DNA from: Pseudomonadota bacterium
Lineage (GTDB): Bacteria; Pseudomonadota; Alphaproteobacteria; Sphingomonadales; Sphingomonadaceae
Reading direction: 5' to 3'
Length of the DNA stretch: 64,000 nucleotides
NCBI GenBank assembly: GCA_023389105.1
Contig: JAEWEY010000010.1
Coordinates: forward strand, 1-64,000
Shown: positions 1 through 8,490 of the stretch, in pieces
Position numbering within the stretch: position 1 is the first letter of the stretch
How the letters are laid out: the number at the start of each line of letters is the position of its first letter
Notes under the pieces: generated by a model
What the model was told of the DNA's origin: nothing
Seen by the model: the letters and a program-made list of their open reading frames with translations, nothing else
Databases searched by the model: none
Position numbers and translations under genes: made by a program

Positions 1-501
1 CGGGTCCGCCGGGTCGTAGGACTGGATTACCGTCGGATATTGAGCGCTGTTACCGCCTTCAAACGACACCCAGGGAAACGCTTCCGAATAGCGCGTGCCC
101 TCGGCAATCAAAACTTGGTCACCAGCACCTTCTCTAGAACATTCCATGCCCGCGGTGATGCTCTTCAGCGGGTGAGAAGCATCGGTCGAATTTGTACAGC
201 CATTCCCATCGGAACCCGTAGCCGAATTGACAAAAAAACGTTTTGCTCCTGACAATAAGGGGAGCATGGCAAATCCTTGGGCATCGACCCCATTCCCCAC
301 GGACCGATCATATTCGCCGGTCGGGATATAAATCGCCGGCGGCGGTGTCGTCCTCGCGGTTGTCGCTGCTACCGCGGGCACCGGAACTGAGGAGGACGCA
401 TTGTCCGGAACACTTTCAGCCGACGCGCCACTGCAGGCGCTAAGCGCACAAAAGGCCGCGCCGGGCACGATGCGCCGGGCAACACTAAAAAACTGAACCA
501 C
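1..501 (-). CDS. Secreted lipoprotein with parallel beta-helix start, partial (C-terminus beyond left edge)
   Basis: Reading leftwards from a GTG at 501 there is an open frame of 167 codons that runs off the window. A run of G about ten bases upstream can serve as ribosome binding site. The first 25 residues form a basic, hydrophobic lipoprotein signal ending in a lipobox-like LSAC. A low-complexity Ser/Ala/Pro/Thr linker follows, then a stretch of the type FVNSATGSDGNG...HPLKSI...GDQVLIAEGTRYSE. That pattern is the usual opening of right-handed parallel beta-helix (pectate-lyase-fold, DUF1565-like) proteins. Many such proteins bind or cleave polysaccharides, so with its EPS neighbours it may be a polymer-modifying enzyme; that role is inference. 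The catalytic part is not in the window. The lipobox and fold opening are clear, the activity is not. Confidence 0.7.
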   Translation of the reverse strand, partial: MVQFFSVARRIVPGAAFCALSACSGASAESVPDNASSSVPVPAVAATTARTTPPPAIYIPTGEYDRSVGNGVDAQGFAMLPLLSGAKRFFVNSATGSDGNGCTNSTDASHPLKSITAGMECSREGAGDQVLIAEGTRYSEAFPWVSFEGGNSAQYPTVIQSYDPADP

Positions 502-677
502 TAGTTAGCATCCCCCCAAGGAATTGCTCAATCAACCCAAAAAGCAATTAGGACGATCCATTTAGTCGTCCAGCCAATGCGGCAATATTTTCATTTAATC
601 ACGGGTCATTTCCGGTAAGCAGCACGCATTGTGCGCCAAGCGACGGCACAATCGTTCAACAGAATCGCTTTCACGAG

Positions 678-2051
678 TCACGGCGTCAAAACTGGCTCGG
701 GCACCTTTTGACGTCCTAGCGCCCGATCCGTCCAAATTTTGACGGAATTAACCTTCTCCCTAACCCGCCCGGCGACTGATCCGGCAAGCAAGAATGTGAT
801 GGGCGTCAAATTCGCGTTCGGAATCAGATCCGTCAGATTAATCGCCAAGATTAGCGAAAGTCCCCCAAGCATAACCGTAGAACGAGTGACTGGACCCCGG
901 ACGCCCCTCCTCGCCCTTAGTATAGAAACCGCGAACAGGCCGAAAAGGGATATATACCCAATCCAGCCAAACATGCCGAACCGCAAGATCCAGGCGCCAT
1001 CAGTTATTGTTACGTCTAGACCTGTTTCCGGGTCATAAACGCGATTCCTGCTCCACGTGCCCCAACCCAACCAAGGCTTCTGATTTGCCTTCTCAAGTAG
1101 GCGGTTTTCATTTTCGACGCGAAACTGAAACGAACCGCTGCGTTCAGTACTAACGTGAGTTGTAGCCGAACTGATTCGGTTCACGGGGATTAAGTCATAG
1201 GTTCGCAAGAGCGGATACGCGGTCAGAATTGATGCTACGATCGCGGCGAATCGAACCCACGTACTCGGTTTGGTAAAAATGATCAGCAACGCGCCGATAG
1301 CTCCCGAAACAATAACTCCCAATGTCTTACATAGAAGGGTGAGGACGCTGAGATAGCCGGCGCATTTATTCGACGACAAGCTGAAGAAGCGCCATTTCAG
1401 CCGAGCAGCGGTCATAGTGGCGACAAAAGCCATCGAAACGAACAAGGCGCACTCCAGTCCGTTGCTCAAAAACATAACCGGCCGATACCCGCCGGCTCGC
1501 ACGACCATTGTAAAAACTGCAGGTGTCGCGCCGTAGATGAGGCGTTGCAGTTGCGGACTGAACCGCAGCTCAAACAGAATGCCAACACTGTACACGAGGC
1601 CTGACAGCACGAGGGCTATCAGAAGCGCCTCGCGCCCCCGATCAGTAGACAATACCCTCATCCCGATGAAGAAGGGCGCAATTGTTAGTAAGTTTTGTAA
1701 CGCCAACTTTAAACCGTCAGCCAGATAAAAGCCCGGCAAACTGCGCTCGCCGATCACGAGCTCGTAGCTGTTTACGTAGCTCGTAAAAATCGGTGAGATC
1801 ACGAAAATTACTGCTAAAGCCAAAACAAGCAGAGAGCTTTTCGGTCTAGGGCCTGGGGGGCCTTTCATCATGCACAGCAGAAACGTCGCGGCAGTTGGGA
1901 TAGTCGATTTATCAAGCGGCGGTAGCATCGCGACGTCGACGGACAGTGCGGCAGGCAGCAGAAGATAACCGCCCAGCAGCGACCAGACGGCCGCTCTTTC
2001 GACTGGCAAGCGGAGAAATAGAAACAGGCATACCGCCGGCCAACCGAACAA
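678..2051 (-). CDS. O-antigen ligase/polymerase-like membrane protein (Wzy candidate)
   Basis: Polytopic membrane protein of at least 457 residues with about ten hydrophobic segments and a large loop near residues 290-345. That loop holds the motif KPWLGWGT (326-333), typical of the Wzy_C/O-antigen ligase superfamily, where the loop faces the periplasm. Family knowledge suggests it joins polysaccharide repeat units or ligates a finished chain. It is divergent from the exosortase gene and is the only polymerase candidate in this EPS region. The N-terminus is odd. The given start is a TTG without a visible ribosome binding site. The same frame stays open and looks coding for 26 more codons (to a TAG at 2132-2130), including an IPNYLAYAALFGW stretch that continues the first membrane segment, yet it has no ATG, GTG or TTG. 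Either a rare start is used or the start region carries a frameshift. Confidence 0.75.
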   Translation of the reverse strand: MFGWPAVCLFLFLRLPVERAAVWSLLGGYLLLPAALSVDVAMLPPLDKSTIPTAATFLLCMMKGPPGPRPKSSLLVLALAVIFVISPIFTSYVNSYELVIGERSLPGFYLADGLKLALQNLLTIAPFFIGMRVLSTDRGREALLIALVLSGLVYSVGILFELRFSPQLQRLIYGATPAVFTMVVRAGGYRPVMFLSNGLECALFVSMAFVATMTAARLKWRFFSLSSNKCAGYLSVLTLLCKTLGVIVSGAIGALLIIFTKPSTWVRFAAIVASILTAYPLLRTYDLIPVNRISSATTHVSTERSGSFQFRVENENRLLEKANQKPWLGWGTWSRNRVYDPETGLDVTITDGAWILRFGMFGWIGYISLFGLFAVSILRARRGVRGPVTRSTVMLGGLSLILAINLTDLIPNANLTPITFLLAGSVAGRVREKVNSVKIWTDRALGRQKVPEPVLTP

Positions 2052-2267
2052 TGCGGCATATGCGAGGTAATTGGGGATAGAGGTATCTCCGGCTGGTCGA
2101 GCACTCAGACGTTGGTCAAAAAGCCGCAGCTAATCAACCGCAGGGCACGCATCGGATTGATTTTGCGCGAAGTTTAACCTTTCTGCGTCCCGAACGGGGA
2201 CGTCGGTAACTTGCAGCAGATTGAAGCGGCGTTTAATCTGCATCGGTGTCATTGGGAGAGGTCGGCG

Positions 2268-3161
2268 TTGGAGTCTGAGAAGTCGGGTGCGCTGACGATT
2301 GCTGCCGTCTCCCCACAAAAATCGCTGACTCTCGCGAACCTTGCGCTTTTCGCCGGAATTCTGGCGTTGGTTGCACCGACCCTGTTTCAGGTTGCGCGAG
2401 ACACTTGGACGTCCGAGCAGGGCGGGCACGGACCATTAGTATTGGCAACCGGCCTCTGGGCCGTCTGGCGCGAAATCAAGGCCCGCAAACCCAGCCTGCA
2501 GCCAGGAAATCTGGCCATTGGCCTTCCATTGCTCTGTGTCACTTTGACCGTGTTTGTCTTGGCGCGCGTGACGGGAATTCTCGAGATTGAGGCGTTCGCG
2601 GTTTACGGGGCGTTGATCTGCGGGACTTATTTGCTGTGGGGGCCTGCGCTCCTGCGAGCGATTTGGTTCCCACTGATCTATCTCGCGTTCACGCTACCCC
2701 CACCCGATACCGTTGTCGCGGCCATTACTCAGCCCGTCAAAGTTGCCATTTCATCGTGGGCTGTGTCTCTGCTGTACGCGCTTGGATATCCGATTGCGAA
2801 TGCGGGGGTGACGATTCAAATTGGCCAATACGAACTTCTGGTGGCGGCGGCTTGCGCCGGGTTGAATTCTATCATCACCTTGACGGCGTTGTGCCTGTTC
2901 TACGTCTATCTTAGGCACCGCTCGAATTTCATCGCGTTTCTGGTCATCGCCGTGGCAGCACTGCCGATTGCGATCATTTCGAATTTCGTCCGCGTTATCG
3001 CGCTGGTCTTGATCACGTACCATTTCGGTGATGCGGCGGCGCAAGGATTCTTGCACGACTTTGCAGGACTATTCATGTTCGCTGTCGCGCTGCTCGCAAT
3101 CTTCGGAATCGACAAGATCGCCTCTTCGTTTTTCGTACGACACCGAGCAGAGACCGAATAA
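2268..3161 (+). CDS. xrtV: Exosortase, XrtV type
   Basis: Polytopic inner-membrane cysteine protease/transpeptidase of 297 residues that recognises PEP-CTERM tails and is thought to transfer the protein to a surface acceptor. The conserved triad is visible: Cys196 in AAACAGLNS, Arg242 in SNFVRV and His263 in GFLHDF. About eight hydrophobic segments surround it. I chose the TTG at 2268 because GGGAGAGG lies six bases upstream; the frame is open further upstream but without a better start. The stop overlaps the ATG of the EpsI gene (TAATG), so the two are coupled. The nearby 81-aa protein and V-type-like EpsI point to the V class, and the PEPxxWA proteins at 37.5-40.9 kb are the obvious substrates. 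Exosortase identity is firm; the V subclass is from context. Confidence 0.9.
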   Translation: MESEKSGALTIAAVSPQKSLTLANLALFAGILALVAPTLFQVARDTWTSEQGGHGPLVLATGLWAVWREIKARKPSLQPGNLAIGLPLLCVTLTVFVLARVTGILEIEAFAVYGALICGTYLLWGPALLRAIWFPLIYLAFTLPPPDTVVAAITQPVKVAISSWAVSLLYALGYPIANAGVTIQIGQYELLVAAACAGLNSIITLTALCLFYVYLRHRSNFIAFLVIAVAALPIAIISNFVRVIALVLITYHFGDAAAQGFLHDFAGLFMFAVALLAIFGIDKIASSFFVRHRAETE

Positions 3162-3856
3162 TGCGACCGGAGTTCGACAGTTTCACAGAACCTAAAACCA
3201 GCCGGCGCAAATTCATGCTCGGGCTGCTCTTTTGTTCGGCAGCGGGCGTCGCCGCAATTCGTCAGCCAAGTAAGACGCTCAATCTAAGAGACAATCAAAA
3301 GCTTGAAGATCTGATCCCTAAGACGATCGGACGATGGAAATTCGTCGCGGCTAGCGGACTGGTTGTTCCCCCCGAAGATCAGCTAGTCCGGGCTACCTAT
3401 AGCCAGTTGCTAACTCGGGTTTACTCGGACGACAGCGCCCCCCCCATCATGCTATTGCTGGCGCACAGTGACAGCCAGACAGGTTTTCTCCAGATCCACC
3501 GGCCCGAGACTTGTTACACCGCAAGCGGCTATTCGATCTTGAATATTGATCGGCATGTTATACCGGTCGCGAACAAGCCGTTAATCACCAATAATATGGA
3601 GGCGGTTTCCGCAGGTGGGCAAACGGAGCATGTAGTTTATTGGACGCGCGTTGGCGACCGCATTCCCGAGAATTGGCGTCAACAGCGGATAGCTGTCGCA
3701 ATGGACAATATCAAAGGACTCGTTCCAGATGCGCTGTTAGCGCGAGTGTCCGTCGTTTCGCCTGATCGGGCGACGGCGCTCCGACAGCTAGATGAGTTCG
3801 TACAGGCGATGATAGGGTCGGTGCCGTCCGGAATGCGGCGTATCTTCACAGCTTGA
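3161..3856 (+). CDS. epsI: Exosortase-associated EpsI family protein (V-type-like)
   Basis: A 231-residue protein with an N-terminal SRRKFMLGLLF segment resembling a twin-arginine signal or anchor, followed by a periplasmic EpsI domain. The family hallmark HRPETCYTASGYSI (about 113-126) carries the invariant Cys118. EpsI proteins accompany exosortases, sometimes fused to them, and are needed for polymer or protein-sorting function, although their reaction is unknown. The ATG overlaps the stop of the exosortase, so translation is coupled. The lack of a fused exosortase domain and the neighbours suggest the V-type subgroup found in sphingomonads. The family is clear, the subgroup less so. Confidence 0.85.
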   Translation: MRPEFDSFTEPKTSRRKFMLGLLFCSAAGVAAIRQPSKTLNLRDNQKLEDLIPKTIGRWKFVAASGLVVPPEDQLVRATYSQLLTRVYSDDSAPPIMLLLAHSDSQTGFLQIHRPETCYTASGYSILNIDRHVIPVANKPLITNNMEAVSAGGQTEHVVYWTRVGDRIPENWRQQRIAVAMDNIKGLVPDALLARVSVVSPDRATALRQLDEFVQAMIGSVPSGMRRIFTA

Positions 3857-3862
3857 GGCGAT

Positions 3863-4108
3863 TTATCGTTTTGGGAACGGCTTCAAAAAATACACGATAA
3901 ACCCAATCGTCGCCGCTAGCAGCGCCACCGCGATCACGTGCTGCCCCTCATTCCCGAAGTAATTCGCCGCTGCGCAGCCTACACCGGCGCCCAAATAGTA
4001 TAACAGCGAAGCATCTTTTTCGACGTGTTCACCGGTCGATCGCTGCAGGAACAGCACCACCAACCCAGCGAAGATACCCAGCGACAGCCAATCATATACC
4101 GTACTCAA
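3863..4108 (-). CDS. Small membrane protein, probable XrtV sorting-system accessory
   Basis: An 81-residue protein with three hydrophobic segments (about 7-21, 37-50 and 58-75), a charged loop QRSTGEHVEKD between the first two and a basic C-terminus. The middle contains AANYFGNEGQH. It resembles the small protein that accompanies exosortase V in sphingomonads; I recall this from family naming and cannot verify it here. It is transcribed towards the exosortase-EpsI pair, its stop lying seven bases from the EpsI stop, and it is divergent from the EpsD-like isomerase. A role as membrane partner of the exosortase is inference from this placement. Confidence 0.7.
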   Translation of the reverse strand: MSTVYDWLSLGIFAGLVVLFLQRSTGEHVEKDASLLYYLGAGVGCAAANYFGNEGQHVIAVALLAATIGFIVYFLKPFPKR

Positions 4109-4191
4109 GGTGCTCTCCCCCTTGCCGCCGCTGGAACGGCCAAAGAGCGCATGCTATGGCCCAAACAACTCTAATTCAACGGGGCATCTCA

Positions 4192-5001
4192 ATGCGTCAG
4201 CGTATACTATTCCTAGTCTCGGTCGCCCTCATCTCAGCGGGTTGCCAGAAGAAGGCCTCAGGCCAGACCGTGGCAGTCGTAAACAATGAAGAAATCACCG
4301 CGGCCGAGCTCAACGACGCGCTGAGCAAGAATGGCGGAGGCGCCAACACGAAAGAAGCGCGCGCCGCGATCTTGCAGCAGCTGATCGACCGCAAGCTGCT
4401 TGTGCAGCAGGCCAAGAAAGACGGCCTGGATAAGTCGCCTGAGTTCATCAACCAGCAACGCCGCGGGACTGAAGATCTGCTGATCAACATGCTGGTGTCG
4501 CGCAAGGTGAACACCACGGACGTGCCGTCGCCGGCGGAAATCGGCAGCTTCGAAGCCAGCCATCCCGGCATGTTCGGCCGGCGTGAAGCCTGGACCCTCT
4601 CGCAGATCGTCTATCCGCTGCCCGTAAGCGCGGACGTTACTGCGAAGCTCAAGGCCGCGCAGACGCTCGACCAGATCGCCCAGGCGCTGACGGACGCTAA
4701 AATTCAATTCCAGCGGTCAACGCGGCAGATCGACACCGCCGTCCTTCCGCCCAACATCTACACGCAGCTGTCTAGCCTGAAGCCGGGCGAGGCTTTCATC
4801 GTCCCGGGTCCCGACAAGGCCGTGGCCAGCGTGGTGACGGAGCGAACTCCCAATCCGCTGACGCCGGACCAGACCCGTCAGGTCGCGGTCGCGTCGATGA
4901 AGCGCGAGCAGGTCAGCAAGTTCCTTGAGGACCGCGTGAAGGGCCTCAAGACCGGCGCCAAGATCGAGTATCAGCCGGGCTTCGGGCCGGCCAAGCAATA
5001 A
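4192..5001 (+). CDS. EpsD-like peptidyl-prolyl cis-trans isomerase lipoprotein
   Basis: From the ATG at 4192 a lipoprotein signal (MRQRILFLVSVALIS, lipobox SAGC) leads into a 269-residue protein built like SurA/PpiD-type foldases. A helical SurA-N-like half (VAVVNNEEITAAELNDAL, LLQQLIDRKLLVQQAKKDGL) is followed by a reduced parvulin-like half. An ATG 36 bases upstream is possible but would place charged residues before the signal. Proteins of this kind, annotated EpsD-like, recur in exosortase/EPS clusters and probably help fold outer-membrane export components in the periplasm. It starts a rightward transcript divergent from the small accessory gene and converges on the kinase gene. Confidence 0.75.
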   Translation: MRQRILFLVSVALISAGCQKKASGQTVAVVNNEEITAAELNDALSKNGGGANTKEARAAILQQLIDRKLLVQQAKKDGLDKSPEFINQQRRGTEDLLINMLVSRKVNTTDVPSPAEIGSFEASHPGMFGRREAWTLSQIVYPLPVSADVTAKLKAAQTLDQIAQALTDAKIQFQRSTRQIDTAVLPPNIYTQLSSLKPGEAFIVPGPDKAVASVVTERTPNPLTPDQTRQVAVASMKREQVSKFLEDRVKGLKTGAKIEYQPGFGPAKQ

Positions 5002-5007
5002 GGACGA

Positions 5008-5826
5008 CTATTCGGGATCGCGCGCGTAATATTGCGCGTAGCGATCCTCGATGCCGTAACCCTCGCTGAGCAGGCCGCCACGGTACTTGTTGAGGATAAC
5101 GCCGCCGAGGCGTTCCGCTCCAAGCATCCCGGCGGCCGCTTCCACCTCGCGCTGCGTCGATTTCGCATCCTCGGCAACGATGAGATAGCCGTCGAGCGAT
5201 TCCATCACGATCGATGCGTCATCATTGGCGAAGACCGGCGGCAAATCGCAAACGAAGAAATTGCGCTCGTCGGAATTTCGCATCGCATGAAACAGCGCCG
5301 TGGCCCGTTCGCTGGCTAGCAATTCGGCCGAATGGACGCCGCTGGCGATGCTCGGCACGATGATCAGTTCCTGGCCCTCGGGAACGTAGCCGCTCAACAT
5401 CTCCGCCGACTTTCTATCTTCGAGATAATCGACCACGCTGTGCTCGGGCTCGAACCCGAAGATATCCTTGATCGTGCCGCGGCGAAGATCGAGGTCGACG
5501 AGATAGGTCTGGAAGCGCGGATCCCGGCTCATTGCCGCGGCCACATTCGCCGCGACGAACGACTTGCCGACGTTGGGAGTCGCGGAAACGATGCCGATCA
5601 TCCGCCATCCGCGGTCGCGCTGCAGTGCCACGAGCTTCGACCGGATCAAGTTGAAGCTGCGCGAACTCGCATTGCGGCTGTCGAAGCCATGCACCAGCCG
5701 CTGCCGGGCTTCGTACGGACTCCATCGAATCTCGGTGGCCTGACCCAATGCAGGAAAGTCGGGAACTGCCCGGACTTCCCGCAAATCGCCGGACGTGGCG
5801 CGTGGATCGATATTACTATGCTGCAA
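5008..5826 (-). CDS. CpsD/CapB-type tyrosine autokinase, stand-alone
   Basis: A 272-residue cytoplasmic P-loop protein of the bacterial tyrosine kinase family that controls polymer length together with a Wzz partner. The P-loop is SATPNVGKS (81-89), with Asn-Val where most relatives have Gly-Ala or Gly-Glu. Walker A' is VDLDLRR (110-116), a Walker B-like CDLPP lies near 190, and a tyrosine cluster (YGIEDRYAQYY) sits at the extreme C-terminus as autophosphorylation sites. The gene overlaps the end of the Wzz gene by 11 bp, so kinase and co-polymerase are separate polypeptides, unlike the fused Wzc of enterobacteria. It is the last gene of the leftward export operon that starts at 9092. Confidence 0.85.
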   Translation of the reverse strand: MQHSNIDPRATSGDLREVRAVPDFPALGQATEIRWSPYEARQRLVHGFDSRNASSRSFNLIRSKLVALQRDRGWRMIGIVSATPNVGKSFVAANVAAAMSRDPRFQTYLVDLDLRRGTIKDIFGFEPEHSVVDYLEDRKSAEMLSGYVPEGQELIIVPSIASGVHSAELLASERATALFHAMRNSDERNFFVCDLPPVFANDDASIVMESLDGYLIVAEDAKSTQREVEAAAGMLGAERLGGVILNKYRGGLLSEGYGIEDRYAQYYARDPE

Positions 5827-7237
5827 GACGCTTCTCCCGCGAGAAGATTGCGGGGAAACGGCGCGCCCGCCCCTTGGGGGTGATCATGGGCACCACGCCA
5901 ATGATCGGAATGCCCAACTGTTCGATTTGGCGTGGGCTGCGAATAGGTTTTGTAAGCAACTCGAGCGCCAGTGCGAGAAGCAGACCAAGGCCGAGGCCCG
6001 CCGCTGCGCCGCCCGCGATCAACAGGAGCCGGTTCGGCGATGCCGGGTTATCCGGCAAGCTCGCCGGCTCGACTAGCGACAGGCGCTCGGCGCGCTGTTC
6101 GGTCGCCATCCGGGCGCTGTTCTGCGCCTTGAGCAGATTTTCGGAGACTTGCTGGTATTGCGTCCTCAGCGTCGAGGCGCGATTTTCCAGTTGCATCGCT
6201 TGCTCCATGATCGCCGGGGCCCGCGATTGCCCAGCCATGGCCGCATTGGCGCGCGACAACGCCGCGTCGCGCTGGCCCATCAGCTGGTGAATGGCAGCGT
6301 TGTTGGCGGCAATCTGCTCCGAGATAATGGAGGCATCGTTCGTCGTCTGCTGCGAGCGCCGCAACTGGGCAACCCGCTCCCTGGCCGCAACCACGTCCGG
6401 GTGGCTGTCGGAATATTGCGCCTGCGCCGAGGCCAATGCCGCTTCCGCCGCAGCCAGCGGGCTGCTGCTGGTCGACGGCCGCCGGCTTTGTGCCATGAGC
6501 TGCCGATTTTCGTTCTGCAGCGACGTGATCTGCGCGCTGAAGCTGCCGGTGTCGATCAACGGCGGCGCCCCGCTATTGGCCAGTGCCGCACCGTTGCGTG
6601 CCTTCAATCCGGTCAATTCGCTCTCAATTGCCGCGATCTGGGTCTGAAGCTTGGTGGCCTGATCTTGCAGGAAGCGGACGGTTAGGCTCGCTTGGTCCTC
6701 GACATCCTCGCTGCTCATGCTGAGGAACTTGGTGACAAAGCTCTGCAGCACTGCCTGCGCCTTCGCCGGGTCGGTGTAATCGAAGCTCATGCCGATCGCG
6801 ATCGTGTTGTTCTTCGATCCCGACTGCTGGCCAATATCACTGGAAAGGGCGGCCACGGACGTCGAATGACGCATCTTCTCGATAATCGTCGACAACGGCT
6901 TGGACCGGCGTTCGTCGGTGTACAGATCGTTCTGCTCGATCTGTTGGATAAGGTCACCGCGGCTTAGCACCTGTTCGCGAATGCGAGCGATTCGCTGTTC
7001 GACGTCCCCAGATTCCGGCGCCGCCACGATGGATTCTGGCAAATCCTGGGACTGCACCAACAAGGTCGCCGTCGAGCGGTAGGTGCGAGGCAAGGAGAAA
7101 GCCGCGATGACGCCGGCCAGCAATAGCGCCAGAGTGCAAGCCAGAACCAGATACCGGCGCTGCCACAGCATGATCGGGAGATGATTGATCATCCATCCCG
7201 AATTGCCTTCCCGCTCGACGAGTTCGACATCGCTCAT
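5816..7237 (-). CDS. Wzz/GNVR polysaccharide co-polymerase (chain-length determinant)
   Basis: A 473-residue inner-membrane protein with a transmembrane helix near 30-50, a long periplasmic coiled-coil region (about 160-370, many Gln/Ala/Arg heptads) and a second helix near 400-425. A GNVR-like Ala-rich Gln stretch precedes the second helix. It ends in a short basic cytoplasmic tail. Such proteins set chain length and bridge the polymerase and the outer-membrane exporter. It lacks a kinase domain; the kinase follows as a separate overlapping gene. The start ATG overlaps the stop of the upstream barrel gene (ATGA). Confidence 0.88.
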   Translation of the reverse strand: MSDVELVEREGNSGWMINHLPIMLWQRRYLVLACTLALLLAGVIAAFSLPRTYRSTATLLVQSQDLPESIVAAPESGDVEQRIARIREQVLSRGDLIQQIEQNDLYTDERRSKPLSTIIEKMRHSTSVAALSSDIGQQSGSKNNTIAIGMSFDYTDPAKAQAVLQSFVTKFLSMSSEDVEDQASLTVRFLQDQATKLQTQIAAIESELTGLKARNGAALANSGAPPLIDTGSFSAQITSLQNENRQLMAQSRRPSTSSSPLAAAEAALASAQAQYSDSHPDVVAARERVAQLRRSQQTTNDASIISEQIAANNAAIHQLMGQRDAALSRANAAMAGQSRAPAIMEQAMQLENRASTLRTQYQQVSENLLKAQNSARMATEQRAERLSLVEPASLPDNPASPNRLLLIAGGAAAGLGLGLLLALALELLTKPIRSPRQIEQLGIPIIGVVPMITPKGRARRFPAIFSREKRLAA

Positions 7238-8490
7238 TGTACGTCACCCAGACGATAGCGAACGAAGAGCGACGCGCTTACGTCGGCCTTCGGGTCAGGC
7301 CCTGGTTGGCCGACCTTTCGCGCTGCCAACGTCGCCCCGGCGAACAACCGATTGCCGATACGGCGCGAATAATCGGCAGCTGCTCGCAGATAGGTTCCCC
7401 GGGAAAACGCGAAGCCAGACGTCACGAGCGTGGGATTCGAGTAGCGGCTTGCACTTAGTGAAAAAGCCAAAGTCTGATCCACGTCCAGGCGCCGGGAATA
7501 ATCCACGCCGATCAACGCGCTGCGCGCTGGCCCAGCTGCGGTGGCCGCCTGCTGATCGATCGCTGCACGCGCGCAGAGATTGTCTTGCTCGCCCCGCCAG
7601 CACAGTGAGGCATTCGCCGACGGACCAGTTGAACGACGGGTCCTGACACCATCGTCGGTCCGCGAAAAAGCGACACCAACCGCACCGTTGAACGAAAGCC
7701 GCTCGGACAACAGTGTCTGAATCGTGAATTGAGGCGTGACGGTCCTGACGTTCACCGGTCCATCATAATCCGAATAAGACGCGCTAAGACGCGCGCCGAT
7801 GGTCGTACGAGTGCTCAGCTGGCGGTCCCAACCAACGGAGATTGGGATCGTCGTGTAGCGCGTGTCGAACGCACCATTCTTTGCCACCACGTGGTCGATG
7901 CCGGTCGTGACGGAGAGATAGTCGCGCGCGCTTAGAGAAACTTGCGCGCCTGCATGGGTTGCAGCGCGGTACGTCTTCGCTGTTACCGAAAAAAAATCCC
8001 CTCCCGAACCGATGAAGATCGGCGGCTGGATGACGCCGGGTGGCAACGGCACGTCAGGCGCGCTAAAGACGCGATTGTCGAATTGACCGCCTTCGTCATA
8101 GCCCAAAGAGGCATCGCCGAAGACCCGTAGTTTTTCACTAACGCGGGCGTCATGGCTAGCAGACAGGTTCAAGGTTTTCTGCGAACGCTGACCGCTGGAG
8201 TAGAACTGGCCTTGGACGAAACCGGTGAAGACGGTGGTCGTGCGGTCGCTGATTCGGGTGTGGACCGCCCGAGCCGAAAGGCGGCCAAACGCGGCGCCTT
8301 CCGATTTGACGGCTGATGACGGGTTCGTCGAATAACCGGCTCCCGCTTCGAGATCGACGTAAGTCGTGCGTCCCCGCGAAACCGGTTCGGCGGAAGACGT
8401 CGCAGCGGGCGGCGCCGAACTGGGAGGCGCAGACGATGGCTGAGCCGTCGTTGCCTGCGCCGCGAGGGCGACCGCAACCAGCGCGCCCAT
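7234..8490 (-). CDS. Outer-membrane beta-barrel protein of the EPS export operon
   Basis: A 418-residue secreted protein: short signal (MGALVAVALAAQATTAQ), a Ser/Pro/Ala linker to about residue 38, then alternating amphipathic strands with many Tyr/Thr/Ser and a C-terminal strand ending ASLFVRYRLGDVQ, as expected for a barrel. It resembles the EpsL/VpsM-like barrels found next to Wza-type exporters, which probably help move polymer through or fix it to the outer membrane. Two Cys (SLCWRGEQDNLCAR) could form a disulfide in a loop. Its ATG overlaps the stop of the export protein (TAATG) and its stop overlaps the Wzz start. The barrel call is firm, the exact role inferred. Confidence 0.75.
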   Translation of the reverse strand: MGALVAVALAAQATTAQPSSAPPSSAPPAATSSAEPVSRGRTTYVDLEAGAGYSTNPSSAVKSEGAAFGRLSARAVHTRISDRTTTVFTGFVQGQFYSSGQRSQKTLNLSASHDARVSEKLRVFGDASLGYDEGGQFDNRVFSAPDVPLPPGVIQPPIFIGSGGDFFSVTAKTYRAATHAGAQVSLSARDYLSVTTGIDHVVAKNGAFDTRYTTIPISVGWDRQLSTRTTIGARLSASYSDYDGPVNVRTVTPQFTIQTLLSERLSFNGAVGVAFSRTDDGVRTRRSTGPSANASLCWRGEQDNLCARAAIDQQAATAAGPARSALIGVDYSRRLDVDQTLAFSLSASRYSNPTLVTSGFAFSRGTYLRAAADYSRRIGNRLFAGATLAARKVGQPGPDPKADVSASLFVRYRLGDVQ

